Origin: Mugil cephalus
Lineage: Eukaryota; Chordata; Actinopteri; Mugiliformes; Mugilidae
Reading direction: 5' to 3'
DNA length: 64,000 nucleotides
NCBI RefSeq assembly: GCF_022458985.1
Contig: NC_061782.1
Span: 8,511,672-8,575,671 of the forward strand
The notes below the pieces were generated by a model. The model did not search any database. It was not told where the DNA came from and saw only the letters and a program-made list of their open reading frames with translations. Both the position numbers and the translations under genes were made by a program. Positions 60,262-64,000 of the stretch are shown here, piece by piece (the first letter of the stretch is position 1; each line of letters opens with the position of its first letter).

Positions 60262-62033
60262 GTAAGCTCATATCATTGTGTTAACTTTCCTGAATAAAAA
60301 ATGTAATGGAGTTCTTTTTTTTCATGTAAGGTGGGAAAGAGGTTGCCATTATAAGGAACTGTATAATGATAACCTTTATCGGTAGGTGGATAGTACTGTG
60401 AACTCAAAGTCTGTGCAAATGAGCAATATTTAAACCGCACTAGTTAAGCTTCGGCTAGCCTCTATCAAAATAAACACTAATGGCAGTCCCAACTTGGGCT
60501 GCAAACACACCTGCGGCTACTTCAGCCTTCTTTTCTTGTCTCAACACAAAAAAAATCTGCAGAAATGTCAAGTTTATTTTCATCGTTTTATTCCCCATCT
60601 CTGTTGGAAATTTTGCAGACATTATGTAATCATGGTGCATTAGTTTCTGGAGTACCTCACTGCATAGATTTACATAGTGATGAGGAAAATTGTGGGGCGT
60701 TGGGGACCTTGAGTACCTCTTGTTTGTATTCGGCTGAGTGTAAATAAGTCACACACACACGCACTCTGTACCTAGAATTAAGTGGGTGCATTAGCATTCG
60801 TGAGCCATGTGTTCCTTCAGCTGAAAAGTGATTAGTTTGAATGGGACTTTGGTTAAAACACTTAAAACAATGTCCTTGTTTAAAGATGAGCTTAAGGCAG
60901 GGTAATGTTTTTTTTTTTTTTTTTTTTCCTCCATCCTCCACTGAATGCTCATTGGCTGGGTTGCCAAGTCTTTAATTTGCAATAATAAAGCAGTAATGGG
61001 TGTTATAGACATTTAAAATACAGTTCTTCAAATTGTAGATTAATATTGCAATTATACTTTTTTAAAATGTTTTTTAAATATTCAGAAGATGAGAAGGAAC
61101 ATGACATTTTATTAATACTGAATATTGACTGCAGTCTTTTAAAAGGAGTTCTGAATTGTGCAGAACAGAAAATAAATGAATCTCTCAAACATGACTTAAT
61201 CAAAGGGCTTCTTGTGGCATAAATCTAAGCGCGCAATAATTAAACAGACTTCAGCTTAAATCAACTCGGAGAAAAACATCCACAGGGAATAAAAATCTCT
61301 GCAAATTCACATCTTGCGTGTGCGGACCATAAATCTTATATTGTTTAGTAGATGCAGTCGATGGCTTGGTGGTTTTTACACCATTTAAAAACTACTTCTT
61401 CTTCCTGAAAGTTAAGACAACCGAGACAACATTTCAGTGATGGACTGTAGTGAAGCATGAACATATTTCTGTATTCTGGAGGGTTAGCTGGTGCCTAAAA
61501 GAAAGAAATGCAGTTGACATCAACTGAAACGTGAAGTGGAGAACCATAAAAAAGTGAAATGCAAACTCTTTATTTGCAGATTCTCTTATCTTTTAATAGC
61601 ATCAAACCTCTTGAAACGTGTTGCATATTTGCGTCATTATTTTACATATGTGCTCAGGAATGTGTGACTCCACTGTGGTGGGAATCATCACTCAAACCAT
61701 ATCTCTGGATTTTAATGTCATAACAAAAACTTCATTTAACAGTCAAATGTAGTCGAGCTACATTTATGTTCAGCCCCATGCTTCGGCTACAGAGCGAAGA
61801 GTGTGCGGCTCAACAAAGTCTCTCCTGTAAATAACCGGGATGGAGTGAAGAATATCACTATAATTGGCCTGAGGGGAAACGCCAAATTTGAGATCTGCAG
61901 CAGAGAGATGTTTTTATTGCAGTGGGGAGATATCCCGGAAACCGTAAACGCTGTTTACTAACTTTTTAATCACTGTCTTGTGGTAGTGGTGAAGAGGGCA
62001 ACACTGGTGAAGCAATTAGATAAAATAATAGCA

Positions 62034-62426
62034 TTAACCTCTTATCGTCCCAGCCTTTTTGCCAGAAAACGCCTATTTACTTACCCAAAGTAAATTGAAT
62101 GCTGTTCATGAACATTTTGGAGCTCATGCATGGTCTTGGTCTCTTCTGAAAGCCAAGACTTCTATCACTAAAGGGGTTTTGTTGTTGAGTACACAGTTAA
62201 AAAATAAGAAGTTGTTTGGTTTGCCTGAATTTTTTTGTTTTGAAAAAAATGTGTTCGTTGTCTCGACTCCGTTAAGTCCTTTAATGACTTGTGTCAATGA
62301 AATCAGAAGAAAATCACACGTTGCATGCAGCATTTACTCAAACACAACACGTGTGCAGAGCTCTGATTGGTTCAAAAAAAGCTACTGCTGTCCCATATAT
62401 GACCCAGAGAAACGTTAAAGGGTTAA
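62034..62426 (+). mobile_element. piggyBac-type miniature element, copy 2
   Basis: Bounded by TTAA on both sides (62034-62037 and 62423-62426), the piggyBac target. Inner ends TTAACCTCTTATCG and the reverse complement of CGTTAAAGGGTTAA agree at 11 of 14 positions. About 393 bp, no ORF, so non-autonomous. Same orientation as copy 1. Confidence 0.65.
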
Positions 62427-62507
62427 GAAATGACAAGTTAGGGCCCTGAAGGCCGCTTATTTCTTATTTATTTATTTTTTTTTCCCCTCAACCCAATTTT
62501 TTGACAG

Positions 62508-63280
62508 ACAGTACTGTGCAAAAGTTTTAAGCAGGTGTGTAGGTGAGGGGAGAAGCTGTATACAAAGAATGCTTTCAAAAATATAAATAAGGATTATTAT
62601 GGTCATTTTTATTAATTATCAATTATTATTGATGTTTATTTTTAGCAAATTACAAAATGCAGAGTGAGCCAGCAAAAGAAAAGTCACATCAATATTTGGT
62701 GTTACTACCCTTTACCTTCAAACCAACATCACTCCTTATAGGTACACTTGAACAAAGTCAGGTATTTTTTCGGATCATAATGGTCGGCCGAGGAAACTAA
62801 GTGCAGCAAGATCAAAAACTTAGCAAGCTAATTTCTCAGAAGAATCAGAAGATGTCCAGCAGAGCCAACTGGCCAGAAGTGGTCTTCATGGAAGAGTTGC
62901 AGCCACACATCCATATCTCTGACATGGAGACAAGGCCAAGATACTCAACTATGCATGAAAACATAGGAACTGGGCTGCAGAAAAATGGCAGCAGGTTCTC
63001 TGGACTGATGAGTCCAACTTTGAAATATGTGGCTGTAATAGAAAGCGTTACAATAATGAGTGTCTGTGGGCAACAGTGAAGCATGGTGGGGGTTCCTTGC
63101 AAGTTTGGGGCTGCATTTCTGCAAATGGAGTTGGGTGTTTGGTCAGGATTAATGGTGTCCTCAGTACTGAGAAATACAAGCAGATACTTGTCGATCATGC
63201 AGTACAATCAGGAAAATCTATTCTGCGGCACGACAAAGACCCCAAACATACAGCCCAGGTCATGTTGCCTTGAAGGCATT
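62508..63280 (+). pseudogene. Decayed Tc1-like transposase with one terminal repeat
   Basis: Starts with CAGTACTGTGCAAAAGTTTT, matching as I remember a fish Tc1 end. From about 62970 a frame reads NWAAEKWQQVLWTDESNFEI then TVKHGGGSLQVWGCISANGV and LRHDKDPKHTAQ, with the first two catalytic Asp residues. It stops at a TGA near 63270, before the third acidic residue. The upstream DNA-binding half is frameshifted and the right end is not found, so the copy is dead. Confidence 0.8.
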
Positions 63281-64000
63281 TTTACTACGGTAACAATGTA
63301 CAAATTACGGTACTGTACAAATGACGATTTGTTGGTTTTAAAGTCACTGCATCTCGCTCTAAGCTGACTGTGTGTCTGAGCATTTACGGATAAAGATGAA
63401 GAAGTATAGGTTTTTTGATCGAAGGCTACTCTATACAGTCAGAGGCAACTAATGAAAACAAATGCTTCCTTACGTAAAAGGTTAGCTTCATGAGAGTTAT
63501 GATGTTCAACATGTCTGTTACATTAGAATGCATTCATTTTCACTAGTGTAGCTTATGAAGTGGCCTGTGAGTGTATAGTGTAGTTGTCTTGGATAATACA
63601 GTGGAGACACTAGGCTTGCTATAAATTACTATCTATTATCTATCACCCCTGACGTAGGAGGACTAAAGCATGGCAAGGGCACATTGTCTCTGCTTCACTG
63701 ACGCACAATAACTCATGTCTCCCTCGTCACATTGCTATTCAATAAAATGTGTATACACTGCCTATAAAGCAGCAGTGAACGGATGTGATGTTGTGCCAGA
63801 TTAAATAGGGCTGCGATCATACGCACTAAAAGCATGTCAAAGCTTTTATACGTGTATCTGGGCCTGATGGAGGGTGACCTGCGACCTAAATAAGCTGTTT
63901 CACCCGGACTAAAGCTGAATTATCATGGTGAGTGAGGACTTGAACTGAGATTATACAGCAGCACTAAATGCTAAGTAGTGCGGCACAGTTTTTCAGAAGG

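Larger units (their letters stand above)
60262..64000 (+). other. Following intron of the unrecognised gene, to window end
   Basis: No further exon recognised. Contains T23 at about 60908-60929, the second piggyBac-type element (62034-62426) and a decayed Tc1 transposase (62508-63280). The next coding exon should start in phase 2 and lies beyond 64000 or was missed. Confidence 0.55.

Overview
This window is vertebrate nuclear DNA, almost certainly from a teleost fish. The genes are split into many short exons with GT..AG introns. The encoded proteins are vertebrate families (HIF prolyl hydroxylase, GPR137B, nidogen). Non-coding DNA is full of fish-type repeats: a full-length Tc1-like transposon, decayed Tc1 relatives, a tRNA-derived SINE, a piggyBac-type short element and long CA/AT microsatellites.

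Layout. (1) 1-23.9 kb, + strand: a complete five-exon egln1 (HIF prolyl hydroxylase PHD2) with very long introns 1 (13.4 kb) and 2 (8.5 kb). Intron 2 holds a 1.6 kb Tc1-type transposon with an open 340-codon transposase on the opposite strand, plus a SINE and other repeats. (2) 23.9-26.5 kb: repeat-rich spacer. (3) 26.5-30.65 kb, - strand: a complete seven-exon gpr137b (391 residues, seven membrane segments). (4) 30.65-35.39 kb: shared spacer between two divergent genes, with a CpG-rich promoter on the gpr137b side and a 64 bp perfect palindrome. (5) 35.39-47.53 kb, + strand: a complete nidogen gene with 20 coding exons (1191 residues, one thyroglobulin type-1 domain, hence nid1). (6) 47.5-50.0 kb: spacer. 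(7) 50.0 kb to the window end, + strand: the 5' part of a gene I do not recognise, which starts with a short cytosolic segment followed by one hydrophobic membrane segment and runs off the end.

In human, EGLN1, NID1 and GPR137B all lie on 1q42, and NID1/GPR137B are divergent neighbours as here (established knowledge), so this is a conserved syntenic block. The genes are ordinary and independent: oxygen sensing, a lysosomal membrane protein that regulates mTORC1, and a basement-membrane linker. I found no operon, CRISPR array or novel defence-type system.

The most unusual items are: a short chimeric copy of gpr137b exon 3 and exon 5 fused inside its own intron 4; an apparently intact Tc1 transposon; an RGD tripeptide in nidogen that is absent from the usual EGF position but present in the beta-propeller; a 64 bp perfect palindrome; and the unidentified membrane-protein gene with a spliced upstream ORF. 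All exon borders were assigned by eye from splice motifs, reading phase and family resemblance, with no alignment or transcript data.
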